A DNA stretch of 64,000 nucleotides from Thalassotalea loyana (GCF_030161435.1 NZ_BSSV01000001.1:682001-746000), one strand, 5' to 3'. Shown: positions 14,745-25,358, counted from the first letter of the stretch. The notes: generated by a model from the letters alone, not told the origin. Translations and numbers: made by a program.

Positions 14745-17294
14745 TTAAAAGAATGTCTTTTCAAAGGTGATACCGTAGGTTTTTGTCATCCCAGGGTAAG
14801 CGGCAACCATCTCATTGTTCTTAACTACGCTAGAAATGTAGTATTCATCGGTTAAGTTGCGAACCCAAAGATAGGCACGCCAGTCATCTTGTTTGCTTTC
14901 AATGCCAATACGCGCGTTGGCAATGAAGTAATCTGGCTGAGTAAACCTCTCATCGTATTGATAGGGTTGTGGTGGGATAATAACTTCGACAGGGCTGCCA
15001 ATAAAATCGGAGACTTGATTGGTCGTGCTGACCTGTGCTTGAAAGTCTGCGCTAAACTCACTTGAATAGGCTCCATCAAATGAAACAAACCCTGTGAATT
15101 TACTTCCCACTTCCCATTCATATTGCACAATTAGATTGGTTTGAAAATCTGAGGTAAATGGAAGTGGTGAACCGGTTAAATCTAACGCTTCACCTAGCTG
15201 GTTAAAACCGTTACCACTGGTGACTTCTGAATCGATATAGCTTGCCGACAAGCCGACATAAAGTCTGTCCGTTGGATACCACTGCAGGCTCATTTCAGCC
15301 CCTTGCACATATGACTCATCGATGTTACCCAATGTAAATGCGGTTCTGAATACCGGAATAATCTTCTTGGTCAATAACTGTTTGTCTTTGTAGTCATAGT
15401 AAAAGGCGCTAAGGTTTAACTGGGCGCTATTGTCAGCTAACATGGCTTTCATGCCAATTTCATATGCATCAAGTTGCTCTTGAACGACGGGATCTAATTG
15501 GTTTTCAACAATTGCCGCTAGTGACGGGAAACTTCCAGCTTTAAACCCTCTGCTGTATGAAGCATAAAGTGACGTTGCATCAGACCATTGGTAGTTTGCT
15601 GCAAAACGCCAAGATAATGAGTCTTCCGATAGCGTTTCTTGAATTTGACCAACACGCTGCTCGGGGCCACCGAAATCGATAACCGTGACACAACCGTTGA
15701 CTTCACCACCAGAGTCCTCTCCACCAAAAAAGAATTGATTGAATAAGGCTAACCCTGCGCCATCAATATCCTCTGTACAGCCTTTATATTTGGCTTCATC
15801 GTCTGAATACCTCAAGCCGACCACATAAGATAGTTTGTCGCTATATTGCCAGTCTACGTTGGCAAATATAGCTTTAGTGGTTGTTTCCTGCTCTATGGCA
15901 TTCGTTAGTTTGTTAAAACCAAAACCTTCGGTTGGGGCTATGTTGACATTTGTTGCTAAGCCCCAGTCTTGAGTCGTTCGGTAATCTACGTCGTTTTTGC
16001 TGTAATATAATCCAGCGATCCACACGCTATTAGGTAAGGTGTTTGTTAATCTGAATTCCTGCGAGAATGAGTCAATTGTTCCGTATTGGAATACATAGTC
16101 TGAAGGCACATATTCTGAGTCTGGCACGGATGCGTAATCGCCATGTAAGTGGCCCTCATAAAAGTCTTTTAGGCTACCACCAAATACCGTGTCTAAAGAC
16201 CCTCCGGTTAAATTTCGGATATACCCAGCTGTTACCCCTGCTGTTCCACCACGTTCATACTGAGAACCGTTGTCTTCAAATTGATGAATACCTGTTAGTG
16301 ATACGAACGTTAATGAATCTGAAAATTGATGGTTAATATTGAGCGATAAAGATTGCATTTCGTGGGCAAGTGCAGGTGTTCTGTCCGCAGTCCAGTCAGC
16401 AGCGTTTATTTTGTCATTATTGCCAGGAAATAATTGTGGGTTAGTCTCTGAATCTAGAATAGGACCAAAAATGTCAAATGAACTATTGATCGCTCCACCT
16501 GCTTTTGCAGCAATATATTCAATCGCTTGAGGCGCGAGTGTTTCAGACTCATCATTGTTGTAACTAAGGCTTAATAGAGCATTGGTTTTATCCGAAATGC
16601 CCCAGTCAAAACTTAGTCTTGCGGTTAATTTATCTTTTTTTCCGAGCTGATCATCTCTAGAAACACTTTCTTGCCATCCTTCATTAGCTTTTACTAGCTT
16701 CATTGCTGCTCGCCCATTTAGGTCGTCTGTTAGTGCGCCGGTAATATAGCCTTCGCCACTAAACGTATTAAATCGACCAACAGTCGCGGTAATACCAGAT
16801 TCAAAGTCTTGGCTAGGTTTAGCTGCAATATAATGTACTGCACCTGCAGTGGTGTTCCTGCCAAATAATGTTCCTTGTGGCCCTTTTAAAATCTCTACAC
16901 GTTCTAAATCAAGATTGGCGGCTTTCGTCATGATAGGGAAGGGGATGGCAACTTCATCGACGTAAACGCCGACTGTGGAGGTCGCTTGTGCGCTTGATTC
17001 ATTAAATCCTACACCACGCAGGGTATATACGGGAGGGCCAAAAGCGGTGTCGCTGTAATTCAAACCAGGCACTATGTTTGCTAAATCCGTAGAGTCTTCT
17101 ATGCCAAGCTCTTCAAGCTGGTTAGCGTTGAATGCGGATATTGACATAGGGATTTCATTAATTGATTGGGTGCGCTTTTGTGCCGTTACCTCGATAACTT
17201 CAATCAATGACTTGTCTGGCTGCGCATGGACATTTGAAATCGAAACCGCGCAAACGGTGAATGTTAAAAGTTGATTAACGTAGAATTTTGTCAC
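14745..17294 (-). CDS. TonB-dependent outer-membrane receptor
   Basis: An 849-residue outer-membrane beta-barrel that imports a large ligand using TonB energy. It has a signal peptide (MTKFYVNQLLTFTVCAVSI..., cut near VHA), a TonB-box-like stretch (IEVIEVTAQKR), a plug domain (about 45-160: EIPMSISAFNANQLEELG, LRGVGFNESSAQATSTVG, LKGPQGTLFGRNTTAGAVH) and a long barrel ending in the terminal phenylalanine FEKTFF. The plug and barrel look like the large FecA/carbohydrate-type group of Alteromonadales and Sphingomonads; the ligand is unknown, and no ligand-degrading enzymes lie beside it. Start is GTG at 17294 without a strong ribosome-binding site. Confidence 0.92.
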   Translation of the reverse strand: MTKFYVNQLLTFTVCAVSISNVHAQPDKSLIEVIEVTAQKRTQSINEIPMSISAFNANQLEELGIEDSTDLANIVPGLNYSDTAFGPPVYTLRGVGFNESSAQATSTVGVYVDEVAIPFPIMTKAANLDLERVEILKGPQGTLFGRNTTAGAVHYIAAKPSQDFESGITATVGRFNTFSGEGYITGALTDDLNGRAAMKLVKANEGWQESVSRDDQLGKKDKLTARLSFDWGISDKTNALLSLSYNNDESETLAPQAIEYIAAKAGGAINSSFDIFGPILDSETNPQLFPGNNDKINAADWTADRTPALAHEMQSLSLNINHQFSDSLTFVSLTGIHQFEDNGSQYERGGTAGVTAGYIRNLTGGSLDTVFGGSLKDFYEGHLHGDYASVPDSEYVPSDYVFQYGTIDSFSQEFRLTNTLPNSVWIAGLYYSKNDVDYRTTQDWGLATNVNIAPTEGFGFNKLTNAIEQETTTKAIFANVDWQYSDKLSYVVGLRYSDDEAKYKGCTEDIDGAGLALFNQFFFGGEDSGGEVNGCVTVIDFGGPEQRVGQIQETLSEDSLSWRFAANYQWSDATSLYASYSRGFKAGSFPSLAAIVENQLDPVVQEQLDAYEIGMKAMLADNSAQLNLSAFYYDYKDKQLLTKKIIPVFRTAFTLGNIDESYVQGAEMSLQWYPTDRLYVGLSASYIDSEVTSGNGFNQLGEALDLTGSPLPFTSDFQTNLIVQYEWEVGSKFTGFVSFDGAYSSEFSADFQAQVSTTNQVSDFIGSPVEVIIPPQPYQYDERFTQPDYFIANARIGIESKQDDWRAYLWVRNLTDEYYISSVVKNNEMVAAYPGMTKTYGITFEKTFF

Positions 17295-17353
17295 GTACTT
17301 ACATCAATTTTGTTGTTATCTATTATAGGTATAGCAACTGACAACTTACCTCG

Positions 17354-19855
17354 TCAATTTATACTGATAAGGCTGGTTTGATATTTGGCAGAAAAGTCAT
17401 CGAAGGATAGTGGTTTTTCGAAGTAATACCCTTGAATTAAATCACACTTAAATTCAGCGAGGCGCTCGAATTGCTCTTGTGTTTCAACACCTTCAGCAAC
17501 TACGGTTAAGTCACTAAAGCTACCTATGGCAATGATCGTTTTTACTAATGACTCGCTTTGACTATTCGTTAAGAACTTATCAATGAATGTTCGGTCAATT
17601 TTGATTTCATTCATTGGTAAGTTACTTAAATAATTAAGTGATGAGTATCCCGTCCCAAAGTCGTCAAGTGCGAGTTTGAAGCCTTGGTGTCTGAGTTCTT
17701 CTAAGATTGGCTTAACAACAGACAAGTCAGTGATCAGCGTATTTTCAGTTATTTCTAACGTAATATATTCCGGAGAAAATTTTGTTTCCTCACTTGTTTT
17801 CACTACGCGATTAACAAAGTTTGGCTCGAGTAACTGTTTTGGCGAAATATTGATTGATAAATTTATAGGCCTTTCGCTTCGTGCATTAAACTGCTTGATT
17901 TCAAGCATGGATTGTTTCAAGACAAAATTGCCTAGATCACTGATAGTACTGGTATGCTCTGCAAGTGGAATAAATTCTGCTGGAGAAACAAAGCCTAACT
18001 TTTTACTGTTCCATCTAATTAATGCTTCAACACCAACAACTTCTTGTTTATTAACGCTAAATTGAGGCTGGTAATGCAGAGATATTTCATTCTTGTCTAG
18101 CGCCGTTCGTAGTTCCGACTCGATTAAAAAGTCACGTTTAACTTGAGCATCAATATTGCTGTTAAAAAATAACGATTGCCCTTTTTGAATTGATTTCGAT
18201 TTATAAAGCGCGGCGTCTGCTTTACTAATAAGGTCCTCGGTGTCGCTACCATCTTTAGGGTACATGGCAACACCTATACTACATGATGAATAAATAGACT
18301 TTGTATCAATATCAAATTGTTGTTTAAAGATTGATAGGATTTTCTTCACTTTATTCTCTGCGTCGAGCAGCCGATCTAATTCGGGAAAGCAAAATATAAA
18401 TTCGTCACCACCAAATCGAGCGACACTGTCACCGTCTTCGATTACGTCTCTAAAGTGTTTTCCTAAGACTTTGAGTAACCCATCACCGATAGAATGACCG
18501 TGCAAGTCGTTAATTTTCTTAAAGTCATCTAAGTCGACAAAAATAACAGCTAACAGCTTTTCATTTTTTTTCGACAACGCTATACCTTGGCTCAGTTGCT
18601 CTTCAAGTAAAAGTCTATTGGGCAAGCCTGTTAACGCGTCATGCATCGCTTGATATTGAGATTCGAGTTTTAGCTTGTTTAACTCATTAAAGTCTTTATT
18701 TATTTTTTCTTCGTAGGCGGCGAAACGTTTCGATAAGTTCTTCGTTAGAAATAATGAGAGAATGATAAAAAAGAATGTTACCAAGGAGCTTAAAGAGAGT
18801 AGTTCGATCAGTTGTTGCTTGTTTTGCTGTGATATTTCGTCTTCTCTAATTCTTAATTGTTGCTCAATTTCGCTTTGATAAAAACCCATACCGAGTACCC
18901 AATTCCATTCAGGTACGCCCATAACATAACTCGTTTTTAACGTTGTCTGTTTAGCCGAGGGCGTTAATACATTGGTGTAACTTAAGAAGCCACCACCATT
19001 TTTAGCGATTTCGATTATTTTACCGCCTACCGAGGGGATTGCGGGATCTGAGTGCTCGAACAGGTTTGTGTTTTTAAAATCTTCATCAATATGTGATAAA
19101 ACATTACCCTGAAAATCATATAAAAATGCGTATCCGCTATCGCCGTAGCGAATATTTGAAATGCTTTTGATGAGTTCTTTTTGTATATCGCTTTCAACAT
19201 CAACGACATATTCGCCTGTGCCAATAAACCAATCATAGGGCGCAAATAATTTACCAAACCCGATCTTTTTAAATTCGCGTTGTTGATTGTTTGGTTTAAC
19301 AAACCACCATGTATAAAAGGTTTCACCATGCTGTTTTGCTAGTTCACCCATATCTTTCACAATGTAATTTCCGCGAACATCCTGCAAGTCTATTTTTTGC
19401 GATCCCTCCATTGCAGGCAAAATAGGATGTAAAACACTTTCTCCGGTAGTTTTGTATATGAAAAAGTAACCTCTCCCATTGTTAAACCGAATATCACGCA
19501 ATGCACTTTTAATTAATTCAGTAACTTCAGCTTCAGATTTATCGAAGTTTTCTTCGTAAATACCGCTGGCGATGGCATGCGCTTGATAGATATTTTGCTT
19601 AATTGTTTCTTTTAATATTGATTCGGTATTGCTTTTTTCGAACTCTATTTGCTGAATCACTTGCTTTACTTGCGCTTCAACTAAGTTCTTTCTAGAAGAG
19701 ACGAAATCTTCTTCTAATGCTTTAATGTCTGTTTGTAATGTTTCTTGGTTATTATTAATAACGATAACGATTGCCATGATCGCAAAAGCAAGCACTAAAA
19801 GAGGTGGAATGACTTTGATGAGTTGTAACAGCTTTACATCATGCGCTATTTTCAT
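17354..19855 (-). CDS. Cache-GGDEF-EAL c-di-GMP enzyme
   Basis: An 833-residue membrane sensor that may both make and degrade cyclic di-GMP. Layout: membrane helix 13-33; periplasmic double Cache region about 35-345 (two similar sCache units with GRGYFFIY and GDSGYAFLYD, and WFIGTGEYV / WVLGMGFYQ ends); second helix about 352-372; GGDEF domain with intact GGDEF (482-486); EAL domain with EALIRW (610-615), LEITEN, DDFGTGYSSL and EGVETQ, i.e. a complete phosphodiesterase active site. The GGDEF half has no RxxD I-site (EDGD). Start ATG at 19855. The ligand of the Cache domains is unknown, but such domains bind small metabolites. Confidence 0.94.
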   Translation of the reverse strand: MKIAHDVKLLQLIKVIPPLLVLAFAIMAIVIVINNNQETLQTDIKALEEDFVSSRKNLVEAQVKQVIQQIEFEKSNTESILKETIKQNIYQAHAIASGIYEENFDKSEAEVTELIKSALRDIRFNNGRGYFFIYKTTGESVLHPILPAMEGSQKIDLQDVRGNYIVKDMGELAKQHGETFYTWWFVKPNNQQREFKKIGFGKLFAPYDWFIGTGEYVVDVESDIQKELIKSISNIRYGDSGYAFLYDFQGNVLSHIDEDFKNTNLFEHSDPAIPSVGGKIIEIAKNGGGFLSYTNVLTPSAKQTTLKTSYVMGVPEWNWVLGMGFYQSEIEQQLRIREDEISQQNKQQLIELLSLSSLVTFFFIILSLFLTKNLSKRFAAYEEKINKDFNELNKLKLESQYQAMHDALTGLPNRLLLEEQLSQGIALSKKNEKLLAVIFVDLDDFKKINDLHGHSIGDGLLKVLGKHFRDVIEDGDSVARFGGDEFIFCFPELDRLLDAENKVKKILSIFKQQFDIDTKSIYSSCSIGVAMYPKDGSDTEDLISKADAALYKSKSIQKGQSLFFNSNIDAQVKRDFLIESELRTALDKNEISLHYQPQFSVNKQEVVGVEALIRWNSKKLGFVSPAEFIPLAEHTSTISDLGNFVLKQSMLEIKQFNARSERPINLSINISPKQLLEPNFVNRVVKTSEETKFSPEYITLEITENTLITDLSVVKPILEELRHQGFKLALDDFGTGYSSLNYLSNLPMNEIKIDRTFIDKFLTNSQSESLVKTIIAIGSFSDLTVVAEGVETQEQFERLAEFKCDLIQGYYFEKPLSFDDFSAKYQTSLISIN

Positions 19856-20190
19856 ATGGGACAGCTATGCTTACTTAGAAAACGAATATCGACCAAGGTG
19901 TACGTACATATAATAGCACTTTTATGGGCAAAATAAGCACTTTATCGGAAAATGAATACTGGCTAGGTTAGTCAACGCATTTAATTTGTTGTTATCACCT
20001 ACTATTGCTACTTAAATCTGACTAAAACCAGAAAAGGTACCAGTCGTGCTGGGACTTTGTCTTAATTAAGGTTGTGTCTTATGTGTATCAACTGTTGAGT
20101 TATTAGACAATTGAATAACTCCAATGCAGTTATAAAGCGCTTTACGTTACATATTTAAACTGGTTTGTGATTATATCGTCTCAACGAGTG
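19856..20190. other. Divergent intergenic region, no gene seen
   Basis: The 418-base gap between the Cache-GGDEF-EAL gene and the porin gene is AT-rich. I see no ORF with coding character and no RNA fold here; only the porin promoter and leader (from about 20191) show structure. Confidence 0.6.
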
Positions 20191-20199
20191 TGCTATATT
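20191..20199 (+). promoter_or_regulatory. Extended -10 element upstream of the FadL-like porin
   Basis: TGCTATATT fits an extended -10 (TGn plus TATATT). No good -35 is at the right distance, which such promoters can do without. It would start transcription near 20206, placing the palindrome at 20226-20250 in the leader. Confidence 0.35.
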
Positions 20200-20225
20200 C
20201 CCGCTCCAAATTTTTAAAGCAGTAC

Positions 20226-20250
20226 AAACATTAGCGCAGCGTTAATGTTT
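20226..20250. promoter_or_regulatory. 25-base palindrome in the porin leader
   Basis: AAACATTAGCGC-A-GCGTTAATGTTT: 12-base arms with one mismatch around a single base, 24 bases before the porin ATG. As DNA it fits an operator; as RNA it would be a hairpin just upstream of the ribosome-binding site. Confidence 0.4.
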
Positions 20251-20274
20251 GAAAAAAATTTTTAAGTAGGTTGT

Positions 20275-21609
20275 ATGAAATCACACAAAACGTTAATTGC
20301 GTCAGCTGTTGCTGTTGCATCGTTGAACGCTCATTCCGCTGCGTTTCAACTTAACGAAACAAGTGCCTCTGGCTTGGGGCGTGCTTTTGCTGGAGAAGCA
20401 GTTATTGCAGATAATGCGTCGGCTGTTTCACGAAACCCTGCGTTAATGTCGCAATTTGACTCACCACAGTTATCCGTTGTTGCAACTTATGTTGACCCAG
20501 GTGTTGATGTCGAAGGGGTTAGTGCACCCGATTTGTTGAGTGAAAATTTTGATGTAAAGCGAATGGATACAGATGGCGTTGTACCCCCAGCAGTCATTCC
20601 TGCGTTTTATTACGTTAAACCGGTAAATGAAGAATTCGCATGGGGTGTTGGTTTTAATTCAAACTTTGGTCTGGCTTCTGTTTACGATGATGACTATGTT
20701 GCAGGCTCAATTGGCGGTACAACTGATCTACTCACGCTCAATGCTAATTTGAGTGGTTCATATAAGGTAAATGAGAAATTCTCATTAGGCATTGGCTTAA
20801 ACTTGATATACGGTGAGGCAGAGCTTATTCGACATGCTGGCGCGGTGTTAGAAAATGGAATTAGCCACCCAGTGTTGGGTGAATTAGTACCGCCAGTGCC
20901 AAGTGAAGCCGAAATTATTCGAATGGAAGGTGATGATCTAGCATTTGGCTGGAATATTGGTGCGACCTACGATATCAACGAAAATAATCGAATTGGTTTT
21001 AATTATCGTAGCGCATCAGAAGTCGATTTTGACGGCAATTTTACCGATGTTTCAGGTGTCGCTCAAGCTGGTCATTTGGCTATTGACTTACCAGAGATTT
21101 TTGAATTTTCAGGCTACCATAAAGTGACGTCAAAAACCGCAGTGCACTATAGTGTGATGTATTCAGGTTGGAGTAGCTTTGAAACATTGGAAGCTTATAC
21201 ACATGCTGACCCATCAACGCCAGTATTTACTAAAGAAGAAAGCTTCAATAATACAATGCGATATGCGTTTGGCGTGACACATCAATACTCGATGGATTTA
21301 ACATTACGTGCCGGCATTGCTTATGATGAATCAGCTTCAACGACACACCCTTCTATTTCTATCCCTGATAGTGATCGCAAATGGTTGACCGTCGGTGGAA
21401 CATATAAGCTAAAAGAAAATGGTACGGTTGATTTTGCATTAGCCTACGTTGATGGAGATGAAGTTTACGTGTCTGAGCAAGATGCTCTTTTAGACACTGT
21501 ACTCGAGAGTGCACCACAATTAGCGCCGATAATCGGTGATACTCAATGGCAATATGTATCGGAGGGCAACGCAATATTAGCTGCTGTCCAGTATAACGTC
21601 GCCTTCTAG
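20275..21609 (+). CDS. FadL/OmpP1-family outer-membrane transporter
   Basis: Outer-membrane channel for long-chain fatty acids and other hydrophobic compounds. A 444-residue precursor with signal peptide (MKSHKTLIASAVAVASLNAHS) followed by the mature N-terminus AAFQLNETSASGLGRAFAGEA, the hallmark NPA box (SRNPALMSQF) and beta-strands throughout, with C-terminal aromatic end VQYNVAF. Length equals E. coli FadL (446). Single gene with its own promoter region and terminator; which hydrophobic substrate is carried is not shown. Confidence 0.93.
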   Translation: MKSHKTLIASAVAVASLNAHSAAFQLNETSASGLGRAFAGEAVIADNASAVSRNPALMSQFDSPQLSVVATYVDPGVDVEGVSAPDLLSENFDVKRMDTDGVVPPAVIPAFYYVKPVNEEFAWGVGFNSNFGLASVYDDDYVAGSIGGTTDLLTLNANLSGSYKVNEKFSLGIGLNLIYGEAELIRHAGAVLENGISHPVLGELVPPVPSEAEIIRMEGDDLAFGWNIGATYDINENNRIGFNYRSASEVDFDGNFTDVSGVAQAGHLAIDLPEIFEFSGYHKVTSKTAVHYSVMYSGWSSFETLEAYTHADPSTPVFTKEESFNNTMRYAFGVTHQYSMDLTLRAGIAYDESASTTHPSISIPDSDRKWLTVGGTYKLKENGTVDFALAYVDGDEVYVSEQDALLDTVLESAPQLAPIIGDTQWQYVSEGNAILAAVQYNVAF

Positions 21610-21628
21610 AAAGTTACTTTCTACGGTT

Positions 21629-21658
21629 AAAGGTCAGTCATCGTCACTGGCCTTTTTT
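21629..21658 (+). terminator. Terminator of the porin gene
   Basis: AAAGGTCAGT, loop CATCGTC, ACTGGCC then TTTTTT, 20 bases after the stop. Confidence 0.8.
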
Positions 21659-21751
21659 ATGCCTAACTATCTAAAATTCGTAAAAATTATCATGCTTGAC
21701 TATGCTTAATTTCATTGATTCTAAACAATAATTAAGGAAGTTATCTTTATC

Positions 21752-23719
21752 ATGCCAAGTGCCCGTGAAGCCCGATTAGAGAAGATATTAGCCTCATTAT
21801 TTGAACTTGATAAGCACTTTCCTGACGCAACGTCTTTGGTTGAGTACGTTGAGAAAGTTCACGAAAAGCTAAGTGAGCTAATGTATGCCAAAAATTTCTA
21901 CTTAGCCAAATACAACAAAGACAACAATACAATCAGCTTTATCTACGAAGTTGATGAACGCACAGGGGCGCAATGCCCAATAGACAAAATTGAGTTGTCA
22001 TCACCAGACCTATCACCAACAGCGTGGGTGATAAAAAATAGAAAACCACTCGAAATGAAAGCAGGGATTGGCCCCATTGCGGAAAAGGATGGTCAGCTTT
22101 GGGGGTTTGGTGAACGCTCTCACCATTGGATTGGCATGCCACTTATCGGGAAAAACGGCGAGTGTTTGGGCGCTATGGTAACCCAAAGTTACGATGAGAA
22201 CATTGAGTTTAGTATTGAAGATCAAAAGCTATTCAGAATTTTTGGCAGCATTGTCGCATCCGCGGTGGATAAACACACAACGGTGGCACTGTTGGAGTCT
22301 TTAGTTGAGGAGCGCACTGAACAGCTTGAAGGACGGCTTGCAGAAAAAGAGCATTCTGAAAAATTACAGGTAGCGCTCTATAAAATTGCATCGTTAGTTA
22401 ATGACGAGATCCCAATGGAAGCACTTTATGTTCAAGTACATGAAATTGTTCAGACCTTATTGCTTGCTAAGAATTTTTATATTGCCTTGTTTGACGAAGC
22501 TGAAAACATCATTACCGTGCCTTATTACATCGATGAAAAAGAAACTGAACGTGAGATGGGCTTTTCCATGCCTTTAGGAAATGGGTTTAGTTCATATGTG
22601 ATCAATACGAGGCAAGCGCAAAGGATTTTTCCAGAAGATGTCGACTCTTTGGTACGTAATGGTTTTATAAAAGCGGTTGTTGGGCCTCAGGACTATAGTT
22701 GTTGGCTAGGTGCACCTATGATTTCGTCAAATATTGTTCATGGTTTAATTGTTGTTCAAAGCTACGAACCTGGTGTTATTTATACACAAGAAGATTTGAG
22801 GCTCCTCAATTACGTAGCAAATCACGTTGCTAAAGCGGCTGAGTCAATGCAAAACAAACAGATGCGTAAAGACTCTCAACTCAAGCTCGCAAAACAGCAT
22901 CGCGTACTCGAACAACAAAACAAAAGTTTGAATGACACCCTTAATGTACTGAAAAAAACGCAACAAGAGTTAATACAAAAAGAAAAAATGGCGTCATTAG
23001 GCGGTTTAGTTGCTGGTATTGCCCATGAGATCAATACGCCATTGGGCATTTGTGTGACGGGTGTTAGCCACTTAATGGAAGAGTACAATGATGTGAGAAA
23101 ATCATTACAAGATGAATCACTTACCCAAGACCAATTAGATGATTTTTTCGAAGAAATAGAGCAGGTTGGTCAAATATTAACGACTAATATGCAGCGGGCA
23201 GCCGACTTAGTAAACAGCTTTAAGCAGGTTGCGGTTGATCAGTCATCAAATAGCGTCAGAGATATTGAATTTGAACAGTATATCCATGGGGTGATTCTTT
23301 CTCTTAAGCCTACATTGAAAAAGAAAAAGCATGTCATTACTGTTCAATGCCCGAGCACGATATCTATTCGCGCAAATGCGGGGGCATTATCACAAGTATT
23401 GAGCAACTTATTATTGAATTCATATATCCATGGCTTTGACGGCATCGAACAAGGTAAGATTTTAATTAACGTTGAAGAGCGAAATGGCTTCATTTTGATG
23501 CGTTATCAAGACGATGGTAATGGTATTGATAATCAAGCATTAGAGCAGCTTTTTGATCCCTTTTAAACCACAAAACGTGGTGCGGGCGGTAGTGGTTTAG
23601 GTACACACCTAGTTTACAACTTAGTGACTAACGCGTTGCATGGAAAAATCCAAGCTAAAAGTGCCGTAGGAAAAGGACTTGCCTATATGATCAAATTTCC
23701 CGTATCTGCTCCGGAATAA
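21752..23719 (+). pseudogene. GAF-GAF sensor histidine kinase with in-frame stop
   Basis: A soluble two-component kinase: GAF domain 1 (about 15-180), GAF domain 2 (about 205-375), coiled coil (375-415), HisKA with GLVAGIAHEINTPLG, and HATPase. Translation stops at TAA 23564-23566 right after LEQLFDPF. The frame continues in the same phase for 50 codons: TTKRGAGGSGLGTHLVYNLV and on to TAA at 23717-23719, which is the normal kinase ending and contains the G2 box GGSGLG. The TAA takes the place of the residue between DPF and TTKR. As read, the 604-residue product lacks the ATP-lid region and should be inactive; the restored protein would be 655 residues. Good ribosome-binding site (AAGGAAG). 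Convergent with a REC-HD-GYP regulator 16 bases away, its likely partner. Confidence 0.85.
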
Positions 23720-23735
23720 CCACCCAGCTTTTTGT

Positions 23736-25259
23736 TTATTTATCTTGATAAATCGCATTCACTTCTAACGCTTTATCTATGTTGTCCAACATAATTTGCA
23801 CCACTTTTGCATCGAGGTGCTTGCCTGACTCCTCTTTGAATAACTTGATAACATCTTCAATTGGCCAAGCTTCTTTGTAACAACGCTTGTGAGTTAACGC
23901 ATCAAAAACGTCTGCTACGGCAACGATTCTTGCAAATATATGTATTTCGTCACCTTTTAATCCATTTGGATAACCGGTGCCATCATATTTTTCATGATGC
24001 TGTTGAGAAATTATTGCAGCCGCTTTTAAAATCGGTCTTTGTGACCCTTCTAGAATATCGTGACCTATATTTGGATGCTGTTTCATGATTTCCATTTCTT
24101 CGTCATCTAAACGTCCAGGTTTAAGTAAAACACTATCTGGTGTCGCTATTTTACCTATATCATGCATCGGCGCAGCCTGTTTAAGCAGCTCAGCTTCTTC
24201 TTGTGCAAGTCCATATTCTATGGCTAGCATATAGCTAACTTCTGACATTCGACGAATATGGTTGCCTGCCTCGTTTGAACGAGATTCAACAACATCTCCA
24301 AGGCGATAAATCAATTCTTCTTGCGTTTCTATTATCTCTCTGTTGAGTAGTAGATTATCGAATGCCAACGTAACGTTGCCAGAAAATATTTGGAGCAATT
24401 GAGCGTCAATATCACTTAATTGGTCTATCCCCTTAAGGTATAACAAGCTGACTTTGGAGCTATGGCTAGGGAAATAACCCACGAGCACATCATCTTCGTG
24501 AATACTTTCACCTTTTTGAACTGCTTTATTTAAATAACCTAATGTCTTTTCATCAATTTCAGCATTATCACCGTCAGGTGAAATATGCGCAATTATTTGA
24601 TAATCATCTTCTTCGTATACCGCGCTGATTCCTTCAACTTGAACTAACATACTTTGCTCATCTATCCGAAGAATAGACATGACTTGCTGTAGCAAACCAT
24701 TGAAAAAATGCTGCAAGGTGCGTTTTTCTAATACTTGTGTGGTTGATGAAATAACTCGCTCTAGCCCTGTTCTATATAACTCTTGATATTTGCGAGCCTC
24801 TTCTACTTGAATGATGTCTCGGTAAGCGCGTAGGGCTGAGAAAACAGTGGTAAAGAGTTTCTTTCTGTCGAGCTCAGTTTTCTCTTTGTAGTCATTAATA
24901 TCGTAGTCAACGATAACTTGCTCTTCTGGCGCTTGGCCTGGTTGCCCTGTGCGCAAAACGATGCGGGTAAAGTGATTATTGAGGTCTTGGCGCATCCACC
25001 TAGCTACTTCTAAACCTGCATCGTCAGTTTCCATCACAACGTCCAGAAACACTAACGCAATGTTCTTTTCATTTGATAATAGTTCTTTGGCTTCTGCACC
25101 AGAGTATGCATGTAAAAACGTAAGTGATCTGTCATCCAAACTAAAGCGTTTAAGTGCCATTTTAGTAACGGTATGAATGTCTTCTTCATCGTCAACAATC
25201 ACAATTTTCCATGGAGGAAGGCTTGGTTTGGGCGAATTTTTAAGAAAGGAAAGCGGCAT
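23736..25259 (-). CDS. REC-DUF3369-HD-GYP response regulator
   Basis: A 507-residue response regulator that probably degrades cyclic di-GMP. Residues about 18-140: receiver domain (VIVDDEEDIHTV acidic pair, phospho-acceptor Asp in VFLDVVM, Lys in YKEK). About 150-310: DUF3369 linker. About 315-490: HD-GYP domain with HIRRM, MHDIGK, QHPNIGHDIL and QQHHEKYDGTGYPNGL, the complete metal and GYP motifs. It is tail-to-tail with the broken GAF histidine kinase, which in related genomes is the natural partner type; if that kinase is truly dead, this regulator depends on other phospho-donors. Confidence 0.94.
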   Translation of the reverse strand: MPLSFLKNSPKPSLPPWKIVIVDDEEDIHTVTKMALKRFSLDDRSLTFLHAYSGAEAKELLSNEKNIALVFLDVVMETDDAGLEVARWMRQDLNNHFTRIVLRTGQPGQAPEEQVIVDYDINDYKEKTELDRKKLFTTVFSALRAYRDIIQVEEARKYQELYRTGLERVISSTTQVLEKRTLQHFFNGLLQQVMSILRIDEQSMLVQVEGISAVYEEDDYQIIAHISPDGDNAEIDEKTLGYLNKAVQKGESIHEDDVLVGYFPSHSSKVSLLYLKGIDQLSDIDAQLLQIFSGNVTLAFDNLLLNREIIETQEELIYRLGDVVESRSNEAGNHIRRMSEVSYMLAIEYGLAQEEAELLKQAAPMHDIGKIATPDSVLLKPGRLDDEEMEIMKQHPNIGHDILEGSQRPILKAAAIISQQHHEKYDGTGYPNGLKGDEIHIFARIVAVADVFDALTHKRCYKEAWPIEDVIKLFKEESGKHLDAKVVQIMLDNIDKALEVNAIYQDK

Positions 25260-25358
25260 AGCTATACGCTCGTTACTGTGTAATACAATATATAAACGTA
25301 TAGCTAAAATTTTCTAAAACGACAAAAAATGATTAACTTTTATTAGGTTAACTTGTCT

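Noticed and set aside
19856..19990. FliA promoter before the Cache-GGDEF-EAL gene
   Set aside because: A CCGATAAA occurs on the minus strand, but no TAAA-type -35 is at 11-base spacing, so the match is only half a promoter.
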